24,270 bases of DNA from an uncultured Alistipes sp. (GTDB lineage Bacteria > Bacteroidota > Bacteroidia > Bacteroidales > Rikenellaceae). The notes below the pieces were generated by a model that saw only the letters and a program-made list of their open reading frames with translations, did no database searches and had not been told where the DNA came from. The position numbers were made by a program, and so were the translations under genes. Shown in pieces: positions 7,442 through 16,549 of the stretch. Location: assembly GCA_947174295.1 (NCBI GenBank), contig CAMWIG010000009.1, positions 1-24,270 of the forward strand, read 5' to 3'. How positions within the stretch are numbered: the first letter of the stretch is position 1; each line of letters opens with the position of its first letter.

Positions 7442-9496
7442 ATGCTGAAACGACTGCTGAACCTGTTTCTATTCGTCGCGGCGGGCACTTCCGCCGCAGT
7501 CGCCGCACAGCCGCGCTGGACGCTGAGTCCCGGCGGCGGCATAGAGTGGCGGCCGACTGCCGAAACGCTGCCGCACGCCGACCATATCGAGATGAGCGGC
7601 GAGAGTATGGCGTTCGTGCTGCGCTGGGGCGTCGATGCCGACGGAGCATTCGCCTGCGAACGCTCGCTGGTATTCCCCATGCTGCGCACGCTGCCCAACC
7701 TGACCCATTCGAGCCTCATGTACCGTATGGGCACCGACATCCCGTCGCTGCTCGGCGTCGACGGCCTTTCGCTGAGGAACGAGCGTGTCGAGAGCGTCTC
7801 GATCGACGGCGCGCTGACCGTGCGCAGCATCTGGGCTCTCGGTCGCAGCAACGTGGGTGCGGCCCGCAAGAGCGCGCCGACACCCGTAGTGTCGATGACG
7901 CGCACCGTCTTCCCGTCGCCCCGTCTGCCGCTCATGTGCGAGCGCTACGTGGTGCGCAACATCTCGCAGCGCCCGCTCGAACTCTTCATCCCCGAGTTCT
8001 CGCAGAGCGTAGAGACCGACCCCGCGAAGGGGCTCGACGGAAGCTACACCGTGCGCGCCGACATCGGCGGCAGCGGCACGGTGCGTCTCGAACCCGCCGA
8101 TTCGGTGACGTTCGACGTCGTTTTTCAGGCCTTCCGCACGGGTGAAGAGCCCCTGCGCCCCGATGTCGCGAAGGAGCTGGCCGGGCGCATGGATTTCGTG
8201 CACGGCACGGTCGACGGCAATCTCGTTCTCGAAACCCCCGACGAGTATATCGACCGCGAATTCCGATTCGCCAAGCTCCGCGCCTCGGAGAGCATATTCC
8301 TCACGCGCGGCGGCTACATGCACGCCCCCGGCGGCGAGTCCTATTACGCCGCGCTGTGGGCCAACGACCAGGCCGAGTACGTCAATCCCTTCTTCCCGTA
8401 TTTCGGTTATGAGACGGGCAACGCTTCGGCGCTCAACTCGTTCCGCCACTTCGCGCGCTTCATGAATCCCGACTACCGTCCTATTCCGAGCTCGATTATC
8501 GCCGAGGGCGTCGATATCTGGGACGGTGCGGGCGACCGCGGCGACGCGGCGATGATTGCCTGCGGAGCCTCGCGCTACGCTCTGGCCCGCGGGTCGAGAG
8601 CCGAAGCCGAGGAGTTGTGGCCGCTCATCGAGTGGTGCTTGGAGTACTGCCGCCGGCAGGTGACTCCGGCCGGCGTCGTGGCCTCCGACACCGATGAGTT
8701 GGAGGGCCGTTTTCCCACGGGCGATGCCAACCTCTGCACCTCGACGCTCTACTGCGACGGTCTGATTTCGGCCGCACATCTGGGACGCGAGCTCGGACAT
8801 GCGGCTCTCGCCCGCAAGTACGAGGCGCGCGCCCGCCGTCTGGCCGCGGCCATCGAGAACTATTTCGGCGCCGACATGTGCGGCTACCGCACCTACCGCT
8901 ACTATGCCGGCAACACGGTGCTCCGCTCGTGGATATGTATGCCGCTCATTCTCGGCATCGGCTCGCCGGAGCGCACGGCAGGCACCGTCGCCGCACTCAC
9001 CGGCCCGGAGCTGATGACCGACGACGGTCTGCTGACGGCTCAGGGCGACGCCACGTTCTGGGACCGCTCGACGCTCTACGCCCTGCGCGGCATCTACTAT
9101 GCCGGCGAGGCCGACCGTGCCACCGAATTCCTGCACTCCTATTCGTGCCGCCGTCTGGCCGGCGACCACGTCCCCTATCCGATAGAGGCGTGGCCCGAGG
9201 GTTCGCAGCGTCATCTCTCGGCCGAGAGCGGTCTCTACTGCCGCGTGGTGACCGAGGGTATGTTCGGCATACGCCCCGTCGGCCTGCGGTCGTTCGACAT
9301 CAAACCCTCCATGCCCTCGTCGTGGAACTCCATGGCTCTGCGGCATGTCCGGGCTTTCGGCTCCGACTTCGACATCGAGGTCGAGCGCCGCGCCGAAGGC
9401 GGAGTCCGCGTCCGCGTCGCGGTGGCGGGAGAAGAGCCCCGAATTTTCGACATTTCACAACCCGGCGGTGCCGTTCGCGTGACGCTCGCCGAATAA
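7442..9496 (+). CDS. Six-hairpin (alpha/alpha)6 glycosidase-like protein, family not assigned
   Basis: A 684-residue protein with a signal peptide (MLKRLLNLFLFV, probable cleavage after AVAA) and no lipobox. The N-terminal 270 residues are strand-rich, like the beta-sandwich that precedes many (alpha/alpha)6 glycosidases. From about residue 275 it is helical with repeated Trp/Asp/Glu clusters: YYAALWANDQAEY (Asp309, Glu312), EGVDIWDGAGDRGDAAM, DTDELEGRFPTGDANL, IEAWPEGSQRHLSAESGLYCRVVTEG (Glu582, Glu586, Glu595, Glu605), then GLRSFDIKPSMPSSW leading into a C-terminal beta-sandwich. This layout suits inverting six-hairpin hydrolases such as the GH78/GH95/GH65-like groups. I cannot place it in a CAZy family, and the catalytic residues are only candidates. 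It lies 16 bases after the metzincin gene. Confidence 0.65.
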   Translation: MLKRLLNLFLFVAAGTSAAVAAQPRWTLSPGGGIEWRPTAETLPHADHIEMSGESMAFVLRWGVDADGAFACERSLVFPMLRTLPNLTHSSLMYRMGTDIPSLLGVDGLSLRNERVESVSIDGALTVRSIWALGRSNVGAARKSAPTPVVSMTRTVFPSPRLPLMCERYVVRNISQRPLELFIPEFSQSVETDPAKGLDGSYTVRADIGGSGTVRLEPADSVTFDVVFQAFRTGEEPLRPDVAKELAGRMDFVHGTVDGNLVLETPDEYIDREFRFAKLRASESIFLTRGGYMHAPGGESYYAALWANDQAEYVNPFFPYFGYETGNASALNSFRHFARFMNPDYRPIPSSIIAEGVDIWDGAGDRGDAAMIACGASRYALARGSRAEAEELWPLIEWCLEYCRRQVTPAGVVASDTDELEGRFPTGDANLCTSTLYCDGLISAAHLGRELGHAALARKYEARARRLAAAIENYFGADMCGYRTYRYYAGNTVLRSWICMPLILGIGSPERTAGTVAALTGPELMTDDGLLTAQGDATFWDRSTLYALRGIYYAGEADRATEFLHSYSCRRLAGDHVPYPIEAWPEGSQRHLSAESGLYCRVVTEGMFGIRPVGLRSFDIKPSMPSSWNSMALRHVRAFGSDFDIEVERRAEGGVRVRVAVAGEEPRIFDISQPGGAVRVTLAE

Positions 9497-9505
9497 TACG
9501 CTTGC

Positions 9506-11482
9506 ATGATGAAGTATCTACGCTCTCTGATTATCGCCCTCGCCGCAGTGTCGGCGGGCTGCTCGTCCTCCGACGGAACGGCACTGCGCGTGTCGTCGCC
9601 CGACGGTTCGCTCGTCGTCGAAATCTCGGCCGCCGACTCGCTGACCTACGCCGTGACACGGCACGGCCTGCCCCTTCTCGACCGCTCTGCCATAGGAATG
9701 CGCTTCGCCGACGGCCGCACGCTCGGCCGCGACATGAGGCCGGGAAGGGCCGCATGCCGCCGCGTGGCCCGCACGGTGCGGGCGCCATTCTACCGTCAGG
9801 CCGAGTTCGAGGATGAATTCAACGAACTGCGCCTTGCGCTCGACGACCGCAGCACCGTGGTCTTCCGCGTCTACGACGACGGCTGCGCCTACCGTTTCGA
9901 GACCTCGTTCGACGGCGAATGCACCGTCGAGAATGAAATCGCCGAGTTCAACTTCTCCGGCAGGCCCGTGTACACGGCAGCCTTCTCCGACGGCATGTGC
10001 AACGCCTTCCAGTTCTGTTACGACCGCTGCCAGGCCGACAGCCTGCGCTCCGACAAGCCCATAATCCTGCCGCTGGCGGTCGATTGCGGCCCGGCGGGAC
10101 GGGTTCTGGTGTGCGAGTCCGATTTGGAGTCGTACCCGGGCATGTTCCTCACGCCGACGGCCGACGGCCTGCGCGGCCTGTTCGCCTGCGTTCCCGACAG
10201 CTGCTACAACCACAGCCGCCGCTGCCAGCGCAAGGTCGCCACGCGCCACGACTTCATAGCCCGCACTGCGGGTGCCCGCACCTATCCGTGGCGCATCCTC
10301 GTTGCGGTCGACGACGATGCGCAGCTGCCGGTCAACAACCTCGTCTACGCTCTGGCCTCCGAGAACCGCATCGGCGATACGTCGTGGATTAAACCCGGCA
10401 AATCGGCGTGGGAGTGGTGGAACGACTACGGCCTTGCCGATGCGGGCTTCAAGCCGGGAGTCAATACCGCGACCTACAAGGCATATATCGACTTCGCCGC
10501 CGAGTACGGACTCGAATACGCCGTGCTCGACGAGGGATGGTACGACCCTGCGGGAGGAGATGTGATGACGGTCATTCCCGATGTCGACCTCGAAGAACTC
10601 ATCGGCTACGCATCGTCGAAGAACGTGGGGCTGTTTCTGTGGGCGGTAGCCAATGTGTTGGACGACAAGCTCGAAGAGGCGTGCGAATACTACTCGGGAT
10701 TGGGAATCAAGGGTTTCAAGGTCGACTTCATCGATCGCGACGACCAGCTGGCCGTCGAACTCGTCTACCGCCTGGCTTCGGTCGCCGCCGAATACCGTCT
10801 GCAACTGGATTTGCACGGCATCTACAAGCCCACGGGGCTGAACCGCACGTACCCCAACATCCTCAATTTCGAGGGCGTCTTCGGATTGGAGGAGGTCAAG
10901 TGGAGCAATCCCGACATGCCCTCCTACGACGTGACTTTTCCCTTCATCCGCATGGTTCAGGGCCCGGTAGACTACACGCCCGGCGCATATCGCAACGCCA
11001 CGCGCGACGGCTTCGCCATCGACTACCGCCGTCCGATGAGTCAGGGCACGCGTGCGCATCAGGCGGCAGCCTACGTGGTCTTCGACTCGCCGCTGGCCAT
11101 GCTCTGCGACTCGCCGTCGCTCTACGAGGCCGAGCCCGACTGCACGCGCTTCATAGCCTCGATTCCCGTCGCCTGCGACCGCACGGAAATCGTCGCCGGC
11201 CGCATGGGCGAGTACATCGTCACGGCCCGCCGCTGCGGCGAGGAGTGGTACGTCGGCGGCATGACCGACTGGACGCCGCGCGAGCTGGGCTTCGCGCTTT
11301 CGTTCCTCGACGAAGACCGCGCATATACGGCCGAAATCCTCGCCGACAGCGACACTTCGGACGTCGAGCCGCAGAGATACGTCATTTCGCGCCGCGCGGT
11401 CGACAGCCGCACGACGCTCGACATGCGGCTCGCTCCCGGCGGCGGTTTCGCAATCGCCATCCGGCCGCGCGATGCAATGTAA
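9506..11482 (+). CDS. GH97 glycoside hydrolase, retaining (alpha-galactosidase-type) lipoprotein
   Basis: A 658-residue protein; ATG at 9506 or 9509. The signal ends V-S-A-G-C, a good lipobox, so it is probably membrane-anchored. The N-terminal beta-sandwich of GH97 starts RVSSPDGSLVVEIS and includes FRVYDDGCAYRF; the (beta/alpha)8 barrel follows, with SAWEWWNDYG, YAVLDEGWYD, GIKGFKVDFIDRDDQ, LDLHGIYKPTGLNRTYPN and NFEGVFGLEEVKW. Asp407 and Glu462 are 55 residues apart, the spacing I recall for nucleophile Asp415 and acid/base Glu470 of the retaining alpha-galactosidase BtGH97b, so this is probably a retaining alpha-galactosidase rather than a SusB-like inverting alpha-glucosidase. It is paralogous to the GH97 at 16550. 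Its neighbour is a GH110, which also favours alpha-galactosides. Confidence 0.92.
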   Translation: MMKYLRSLIIALAAVSAGCSSSDGTALRVSSPDGSLVVEISAADSLTYAVTRHGLPLLDRSAIGMRFADGRTLGRDMRPGRAACRRVARTVRAPFYRQAEFEDEFNELRLALDDRSTVVFRVYDDGCAYRFETSFDGECTVENEIAEFNFSGRPVYTAAFSDGMCNAFQFCYDRCQADSLRSDKPIILPLAVDCGPAGRVLVCESDLESYPGMFLTPTADGLRGLFACVPDSCYNHSRRCQRKVATRHDFIARTAGARTYPWRILVAVDDDAQLPVNNLVYALASENRIGDTSWIKPGKSAWEWWNDYGLADAGFKPGVNTATYKAYIDFAAEYGLEYAVLDEGWYDPAGGDVMTVIPDVDLEELIGYASSKNVGLFLWAVANVLDDKLEEACEYYSGLGIKGFKVDFIDRDDQLAVELVYRLASVAAEYRLQLDLHGIYKPTGLNRTYPNILNFEGVFGLEEVKWSNPDMPSYDVTFPFIRMVQGPVDYTPGAYRNATRDGFAIDYRRPMSQGTRAHQAAAYVVFDSPLAMLCDSPSLYEAEPDCTRFIASIPVACDRTEIVAGRMGEYIVTARRCGEEWYVGGMTDWTPRELGFALSFLDEDRAYTAEILADSDTSDVEPQRYVISRRAVDSRTTLDMRLAPGGGFAIAIRPRDAM

Positions 11483-11504
11483 AATCCGAAATAACATACC
11501 GACC

Positions 11505-13241
11505 ATGAAAAAACAATTACTCTTCGTTGCGGCCGCCGCGGTCCTGTCGTGCGCGGCCTGCACGACCCCTGCGATCGAAAAGACCGTCTATCTGGCCGAT
11601 TACCTCGCCGACGGCGACGCCGAGACCGATGCCGTGCCGGCCATCACCGCCGCGCTGGCCGACTGCGCCGCCACGGGTGCGAAGCGCCTGGTGCTGCCGG
11701 GCGGACAGCTGCGCCTGCGTCCGGACCTGGCCTCCGAGAGGTACGAATTCATCAGCAACAACGACGAGAGTCTGAAACGCATCGCCTTCCGGCTCTCGGA
11801 CATGCACGACTTCACCATCGACGGCAACGGCACGGAGCTGCTCTTCACGGGCTTCGTCTCGCCGTTCGACATCGAGAACTGCTCGAACATCACCGTCTGC
11901 GACCTGTCGGTCGACTACACGCGCACGTTCCACTCCGAGGGCGTCATCGTCGGCACGGGCAAGGGCTGGCTCGATATCCGCTTTCCCGACGAATACCTCT
12001 GCTCCACGCGCGACGGCATACTCCGTTTCCGCGATGCGGAGGGTACGGTCTATCCCTACTCCAACCTTCTGGAATTCGACATCGAGAAGCGCGAGCCGGC
12101 ATTCCACGTCAACGACTTCTGGCTGTGGAGCCCGATCCAGGCCGAGACGCGCCCCGACGGCGTAGTCCGCATCAGGCGCGACGACCTGACGGGAACCGTG
12201 GGCAACGTGCTCGTCTTCGGAGCTGCGGCACGCTACAACCCCTGCTTCACGCTCTACGGTTCGCGCAACGTGACCGTTCGCGACGTCGACATCTACCATT
12301 GCGGCGGTATGGGCGTAATCGCGCAGTGCAGCCGCAACATAGAGCTCGAACGCGTCCGTGTGACGCCCGCTCCGGGCAAGAACCGCATGATAAGCATCAC
12401 GGCCGACGCCACGCATTTCGTCAACTGCGGCGGCTACATCCGCATGATCGACTGTCTGTTCGAGAACCAGAAGGACGACGCGACCAATATCCACGGTCTC
12501 TATATGCCCGTCGAGCGAGTGCTGGCCGCCGACCGTCTGCTGTTGCGCTGGCGCAACTCGGGACAGTACGGCGTCGATTTCCTGCGCGAGGGAATGCGCG
12601 TCGAGCTCGTCGACAACGACACGCTCGGCTCCTACGCGCACCGCACGGTGAAGAGCGTGCGCCGCATAAACAAACACTGCACCGAGGTGGCGTTTACCGA
12701 ACCTCTGCCCGAGTGCACGGCCGCGCGGCATCTGGTGGCGGCCGACGACGAGTACCCCGACGTCCTTATCCGCGGCTGCACGATTCGCAACAACCGCGCA
12801 CGCGGCCTGCTGCTCGGCTCGCGCGGACACACGGTCATCGAGGACAACTATTTCCACAGCGCCGGTGCGGCCATACTCTTCGAGGGCGACGGCAACTACT
12901 GGTACGAGCAGTCGGGTGTCAAGGATGTCGTAATCCGCGGCAACATCTTCGAGAACGGCAACTACGGCTGCTTCGGCTGGGGCAAGGCCGTCATCGCCGT
13001 GGGCAGCGGCATCCCCGACCGCGCCCGCAGCCGCTACCACGGCGGCATCGTCGTGGAGAACAACACATTCCGCGTCTTCGACCCGCGCATCGTCAACCTC
13101 TACTGCGTCGACGGATTCCGCTTCGCGGCCGACAACCGCATAGAGATGACGACGGCCTATCCCTACGTTCTCGACGAGCAGCGCCGCTTCGTGGCCGAGG
13201 ATTGCGACAACGTGAATATCGAGTATGTCGAACGAAAATAG
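11505..13241 (+). CDS. GH110 alpha-1,3-galactosidase, first copy
   Basis: A 578-residue protein with the start at ATG 11505 (MKKQLLF); an upstream in-frame ATG at 11472 lies in the end of the previous gene and adds no signal-like sequence. The signal ends SCAAC, a probable lipobox at Cys19 (Cys16 is possible). The body is a right-handed parallel beta-helix: DFTIDGNGTEL, ITVCDLSVDYTRTFHSEG, VTVRDVDIYHCGGMGV, RGCTIRNNRARGLLLGSRG, VVIRGNIFENG. Asp301 in TADATHF and the pair Asp324/Asp325 in QKDDATNIHG are 23 and 24 residues apart, matching the catalytic Asp321/344/345 I recall from a characterised GH110. GH110 enzymes release terminal alpha-1,3-galactose, as in blood-group B or the linear alpha-Gal epitope. 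Which of the two is cleaved cannot be told. Confidence 0.92.
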   Translation: MKKQLLFVAAAAVLSCAACTTPAIEKTVYLADYLADGDAETDAVPAITAALADCAATGAKRLVLPGGQLRLRPDLASERYEFISNNDESLKRIAFRLSDMHDFTIDGNGTELLFTGFVSPFDIENCSNITVCDLSVDYTRTFHSEGVIVGTGKGWLDIRFPDEYLCSTRDGILRFRDAEGTVYPYSNLLEFDIEKREPAFHVNDFWLWSPIQAETRPDGVVRIRRDDLTGTVGNVLVFGAAARYNPCFTLYGSRNVTVRDVDIYHCGGMGVIAQCSRNIELERVRVTPAPGKNRMISITADATHFVNCGGYIRMIDCLFENQKDDATNIHGLYMPVERVLAADRLLLRWRNSGQYGVDFLREGMRVELVDNDTLGSYAHRTVKSVRRINKHCTEVAFTEPLPECTAARHLVAADDEYPDVLIRGCTIRNNRARGLLLGSRGHTVIEDNYFHSAGAAILFEGDGNYWYEQSGVKDVVIRGNIFENGNYGCFGWGKAVIAVGSGIPDRARSRYHGGIVVENNTFRVFDPRIVNLYCVDGFRFAADNRIEMTTAYPYVLDEQRRFVAEDCDNVNIEYVERK

Positions 13242-13253
13242 CGTTTTGCCGGT

Positions 13254-14726
13254 ATGAAAAGACTCCTTGCAGCAGTTTGGGCGCTCGTCGCCCTTACGAA
13301 CGTCTCCGCCGCAGTGAAACTCCCGGGCGTGCTGAGCGACGATATGGTGTTGCAGCGCAATGCCGAGGTCAATCTGTGGGGCGAGGCCGCCCCCGGACGC
13401 CGCGTGCGCATCCGCACGTCGTGGAACAATGCCCGCTACGACGTGCGGGCCGACGAGGCCGGACATTGGAGCGTGCGCGTGGCGACCGGCGACGCCGGAG
13501 GCCCTTACTCGATAACTTTCGACGACGGCGACCGTGTGACGCTCGAAAACATCCTGCTGGGCGAGGTGTGGATTTGCGGCGGACAGTCCAATATGGAGAT
13601 GCCCGTCTGCGGATTCATGTACCAGCCCGTCGAGGGCGGCGTCGACGCAATAGTCGACGCCGGTTCGTATCCCGAAATACGTCTGTTCACCGTTCCGCGC
13701 GTGTCGTCGGCCGAACCTCTGTCGGACTGCGACGCTTCGTGGGAGGTCTCTGCTCCCGAGTCGGTGAGCCGTTTCAGTGCCGTGGGCTACTTCTTCGGCC
13801 GCACGCTGCATAAGGTTCTGGGCGTCCCTGTGGGGCTGATAACGTCGAATTGGGGAGGCTCGACCATCGAGACGTGGATGACCGAGGAGTCCATCGACGC
13901 GATCGAAGGCATCGACCTTGCCGCCGCCAAGTCGGGAGTCTACGACAACAGCATCGTGCAGCGGCTCTACAACGGAATGATACTGCCCGTGTGCAACTTC
14001 ACGGCCAAGGGATTCATATGGTATCAGGGCGAGTCGAACCGCAGGAACTGGTACGACTACAAGGCTTTGCAAGTGGCTCTGGTCGACCTGTGGCGCAAGA
14101 CGTGGGGCGATGAGACGATGCCGTTCTATATGACGCAGCTCGCTCCCTACCGCTACGAGGGCGACGATCTGCGTTCGCTGCCGCTGGTCGTCGAGGCGCA
14201 GTACAAGGCTGCGGCCGAGATTCCCCATTCGGGTATCGCCGCGACCGGCGACCTCGGCAATCCCACCTGCATACATCCGCCCCGGAAGCTCGAAGTGGGC
14301 CGCCGTCTGGCCTATCTCGCCCTGACGAACGACTACGGCGTGCGCGGCATGCCGCGTCCTGCCCCGACGTTCGCATCCATGGAGCGCGACGGCAGCAAGC
14401 TGGTGCTTAGCTTCGATAACCTCTCGGCCCGCCACTCGTGGAACGACCCCGACAGCTTCGTTGGCTTCACGGCCGACGGCTACGTGCGTCCGCAAGGTTT
14501 CGAGGTCGCCGGCGAGGACAGGGTCTTCCACAGGGCCAAGGCCAGCTTCAAGTGGTGGGAGAACAAAATCGAGGTGAGCTGCGACGAAGTCCCCGAGCCG
14601 GTTGCCGTGCGCTATGCGTTCCGCAACTACTGCCCCGAGGCCGACGTCCGCACGACAATGGGCCAGCCCCTCGTGCCGTTCCGCACCGACGACTGGCCGT
14701 TGGACGACATAGGCGAAATCCGCTAA
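13254..14726 (+). CDS. Sialate O-acetylesterase-like SGNH hydrolase (SASA family)
   Basis: A 490-residue protein with a signal peptide (MKRLLAAVWALVALTNVSA). LPGVLSDDMVLQRN near the mature N-terminus is characteristic of sialate O-acetylesterase proteins. SGNH block I is GGQSNMEMP with nucleophile Ser112, and WYQGESN (256-262) is the conserved oxyanion-side block. The catalytic His is His341 in CIHPPRKLEVGRRLA. The residue two before this His is Cys339, where relatives I know commonly carry Asp. A beta-sandwich insertion and C-terminal strands complete the usual 470-690-residue architecture. The expected reaction is removal of acetyl from O-acetylated sialic acid or another sugar, exposing it to glycosidases. 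It sits between two GH110 genes with gaps of 12 and 10 bases. Confidence 0.9.
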   Translation: MKRLLAAVWALVALTNVSAAVKLPGVLSDDMVLQRNAEVNLWGEAAPGRRVRIRTSWNNARYDVRADEAGHWSVRVATGDAGGPYSITFDDGDRVTLENILLGEVWICGGQSNMEMPVCGFMYQPVEGGVDAIVDAGSYPEIRLFTVPRVSSAEPLSDCDASWEVSAPESVSRFSAVGYFFGRTLHKVLGVPVGLITSNWGGSTIETWMTEESIDAIEGIDLAAAKSGVYDNSIVQRLYNGMILPVCNFTAKGFIWYQGESNRRNWYDYKALQVALVDLWRKTWGDETMPFYMTQLAPYRYEGDDLRSLPLVVEAQYKAAAEIPHSGIAATGDLGNPTCIHPPRKLEVGRRLAYLALTNDYGVRGMPRPAPTFASMERDGSKLVLSFDNLSARHSWNDPDSFVGFTADGYVRPQGFEVAGEDRVFHRAKASFKWWENKIEVSCDEVPEPVAVRYAFRNYCPEADVRTTMGQPLVPFRTDDWPLDDIGEIR

Positions 14727-14736
14727 CCGTCCGGTC

Positions 14737-16449
14737 ATGAAGTATCTGTACGCCATCCTGATAGCGTCGGCCGCATTCATGTGCGGCTGTGCGTCGGCTG
14801 CGCACAGCGTTTCCGTGGCCGACTATCTCGACGAGTACACGCTCGACGGCGATGCCACGCTCGCATTCCGCCGAGCCGTCGAGGAGTGTCGCCGAACGGG
14901 AGCTGACGTGCTCGAAGTCCCGGCGGGGGAGTACCATCTCTATCCGCACTGCGCCTTCGAGAAGTACTGTTACGTCAGCAACAACAGCGCCGGACTGAAA
15001 CGCTTCGTCTTCGACCTCGCGGGGCACGACGGCCTGACGGTCGAGGGCAACGGCGCGAAGCTCGTTCTGCACGGCTACGTCTCCGCATTCACGGTGGACT
15101 CGTGCCGCAATGTCGAGATTCGCAATCTGACTGTCGACTATGCGCGCACGTTCCATTCCGAGGGTCGAATAGTCCGTGCCGGTGACGGCTGGCTCGATTT
15201 GACGTTCCCCGCAGACTACCGTTATGCCGTCCGAAACGGCGATTTGCACTTCTCCGATGCCGAGGGAAACTCATATCCGTTCTCGCATCTGTTGGAGTTC
15301 AGCGCCGAGCGCCGCGAGCCCGAGTTCATGGCCGACGACTACTGGCTTACGGACGGCACGATTCCCGCCGAGGTGCAGCCCGACGGTTCGGTGCGCATAT
15401 TCAAGAAGGGGCTGCGCGGTACTCCCGGCAACATCCTGCTGCTCGGGCCAGCACACCGTCTCTGTCCGGCGTTCGCCATAAGCGACAGCCGCGGAGTGAC
15501 CCTCCGCGACGTTACGATCCGCCACTGCGGCGGTATGGGTGTCGTGGCGCAGCGCAGCGGCGACGTGGAGCTCAACCGCGTATTTATCGAACCCGACCCG
15601 GAGTCGGGACGCATGATAAGCATCACGGCCGACGCCACGCACTTCTCGCACTGCGACGGCTACGTGCGTATGATAGACTGCCGCTTCTTCAATCAGGTCG
15701 ACGACGTGACAAACATTCACGGCATGTACGGCATCGTCGAACATATCCTTTCGTCCGACCGCATTCTGGTTCGCTTTCCCCATGACCAGCAGTACGGACT
15801 CGATGTTATCCGCGCAGGCGAGCCGGTCGAGATGGTGAAGAAGATGAGCCTTATGACCTACGACTCGATAGGCGTGAAGTCGGTCGTGCGACTGAACAAG
15901 GAGCGCTACGAGGTGACGTTCGACCGCCCCGTCGCGGCCGAGTCCTCCGAAGGCGACCTGATTACCGAAATGCGCTACCCCGAGGTGCTCGTCAAGGGCT
16001 GCCGCATGGGCAATAACCGCGCCCGCGGCCTGCTGCTCGGTTCGCGCAAGCACACCGTGGTCGAGGATTGCTGGTTCCATACGCCCGGGTCGCCCATTTA
16101 CTTCGAGGGCGACGGCTACTACTGGTACGAGCAGGCCGGCGTGCGCGACGTGGTGATTCGCAACAATGTGTTCGATAACTGCAACTACGGCAAGTATGGC
16201 TGCCATGCCTGCATATCGGTAGGTTCCGGTCCGCGCGAGAATCGCGCCGAGAGCATGTACAACCGCAATATCGTAATCGAAGACAACACGTTCCGTGTCT
16301 TCGACCCGCGCATATTGAATCTTTACAGTGTCGACGGCTGCCGTTTCGCCGGCAACCGCATAGAGCGGACCGACGACTATCCGTTCGTATTCGACGATAC
16401 GCGTCGATTCGTGACCGAGGATTGCGCCAACATAGACATACGGCCTTAA
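14737..16449 (+). CDS. GH110 alpha-1,3-galactosidase, second copy
   Basis: A 570-residue paralog of the GH110 at 11505. The signal MKYLYAILIASAA ends M-C-G-C, a probable lipobox at Cys18. The same beta-helix landmarks recur in order: LTVEGNGAKL, IRNLTVDYARTFHSEG, VTLRDVTIRHCGGMGV, MGNNRARGLLLGSRK, FEGDGYYWYEQAGVRDVVIR and DNTFRVFDPRILNLYSVDG. Catalytic candidates are Asp299 (TADATHF) and Asp322/Asp323 (QVDDVTNIHG), with the same 23/24 spacing. Comparing the two copies by eye, the conserved blocks are close and intervening segments differ clearly, so this is not a fresh duplicate; different linkages or aglycones are likely. Bacteroides carry GH110 forms specific for branched B antigen and forms that also cut linear substrates, which could explain two copies. 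Confidence 0.92.
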   Translation: MKYLYAILIASAAFMCGCASAAHSVSVADYLDEYTLDGDATLAFRRAVEECRRTGADVLEVPAGEYHLYPHCAFEKYCYVSNNSAGLKRFVFDLAGHDGLTVEGNGAKLVLHGYVSAFTVDSCRNVEIRNLTVDYARTFHSEGRIVRAGDGWLDLTFPADYRYAVRNGDLHFSDAEGNSYPFSHLLEFSAERREPEFMADDYWLTDGTIPAEVQPDGSVRIFKKGLRGTPGNILLLGPAHRLCPAFAISDSRGVTLRDVTIRHCGGMGVVAQRSGDVELNRVFIEPDPESGRMISITADATHFSHCDGYVRMIDCRFFNQVDDVTNIHGMYGIVEHILSSDRILVRFPHDQQYGLDVIRAGEPVEMVKKMSLMTYDSIGVKSVVRLNKERYEVTFDRPVAAESSEGDLITEMRYPEVLVKGCRMGNNRARGLLLGSRKHTVVEDCWFHTPGSPIYFEGDGYYWYEQAGVRDVVIRNNVFDNCNYGKYGCHACISVGSGPRENRAESMYNRNIVIEDNTFRVFDPRILNLYSVDGCRFAGNRIERTDDYPFVFDDTRRFVTEDCANIDIRP

Positions 16450-16549
16450 CCGGCGGAAAATAATGCACCCCGTTCCGTTACGCCGGACGCAGAGCCGAAC
16501 CTGTTCGAACTGTGCCGAGGCGGGAGATGGACGAATGAAATTCAACCCT

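Noticed and set aside
11472..11504. Extended start of the first GH110 at 11472
   Set aside because: It overlaps the preceding GH97 gene and would push the signal peptide inward; MKKQLLF at 11505 is a proper lipoprotein signal start.
11517..14780. A 1087-codon minus-strand open frame across GH110 and the esterase
   Set aside because: Same shadow effect of GC-rich codon use; the + strand proteins carry intact catalytic motifs.
16503..16510. GTTCGAAC palindrome upstream of the second GH97 as an operator
   Set aside because: A single 8-base palindrome in GC-rich DNA with no second copy at another promoter here is not enough to support a binding site.
16463..16549. N-terminal extension of the second GH97 from ATG 16463
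   Set aside because: The added residues are Arg-rich and not signal-like; a clean signal peptide starts at 16550 (or 16535).
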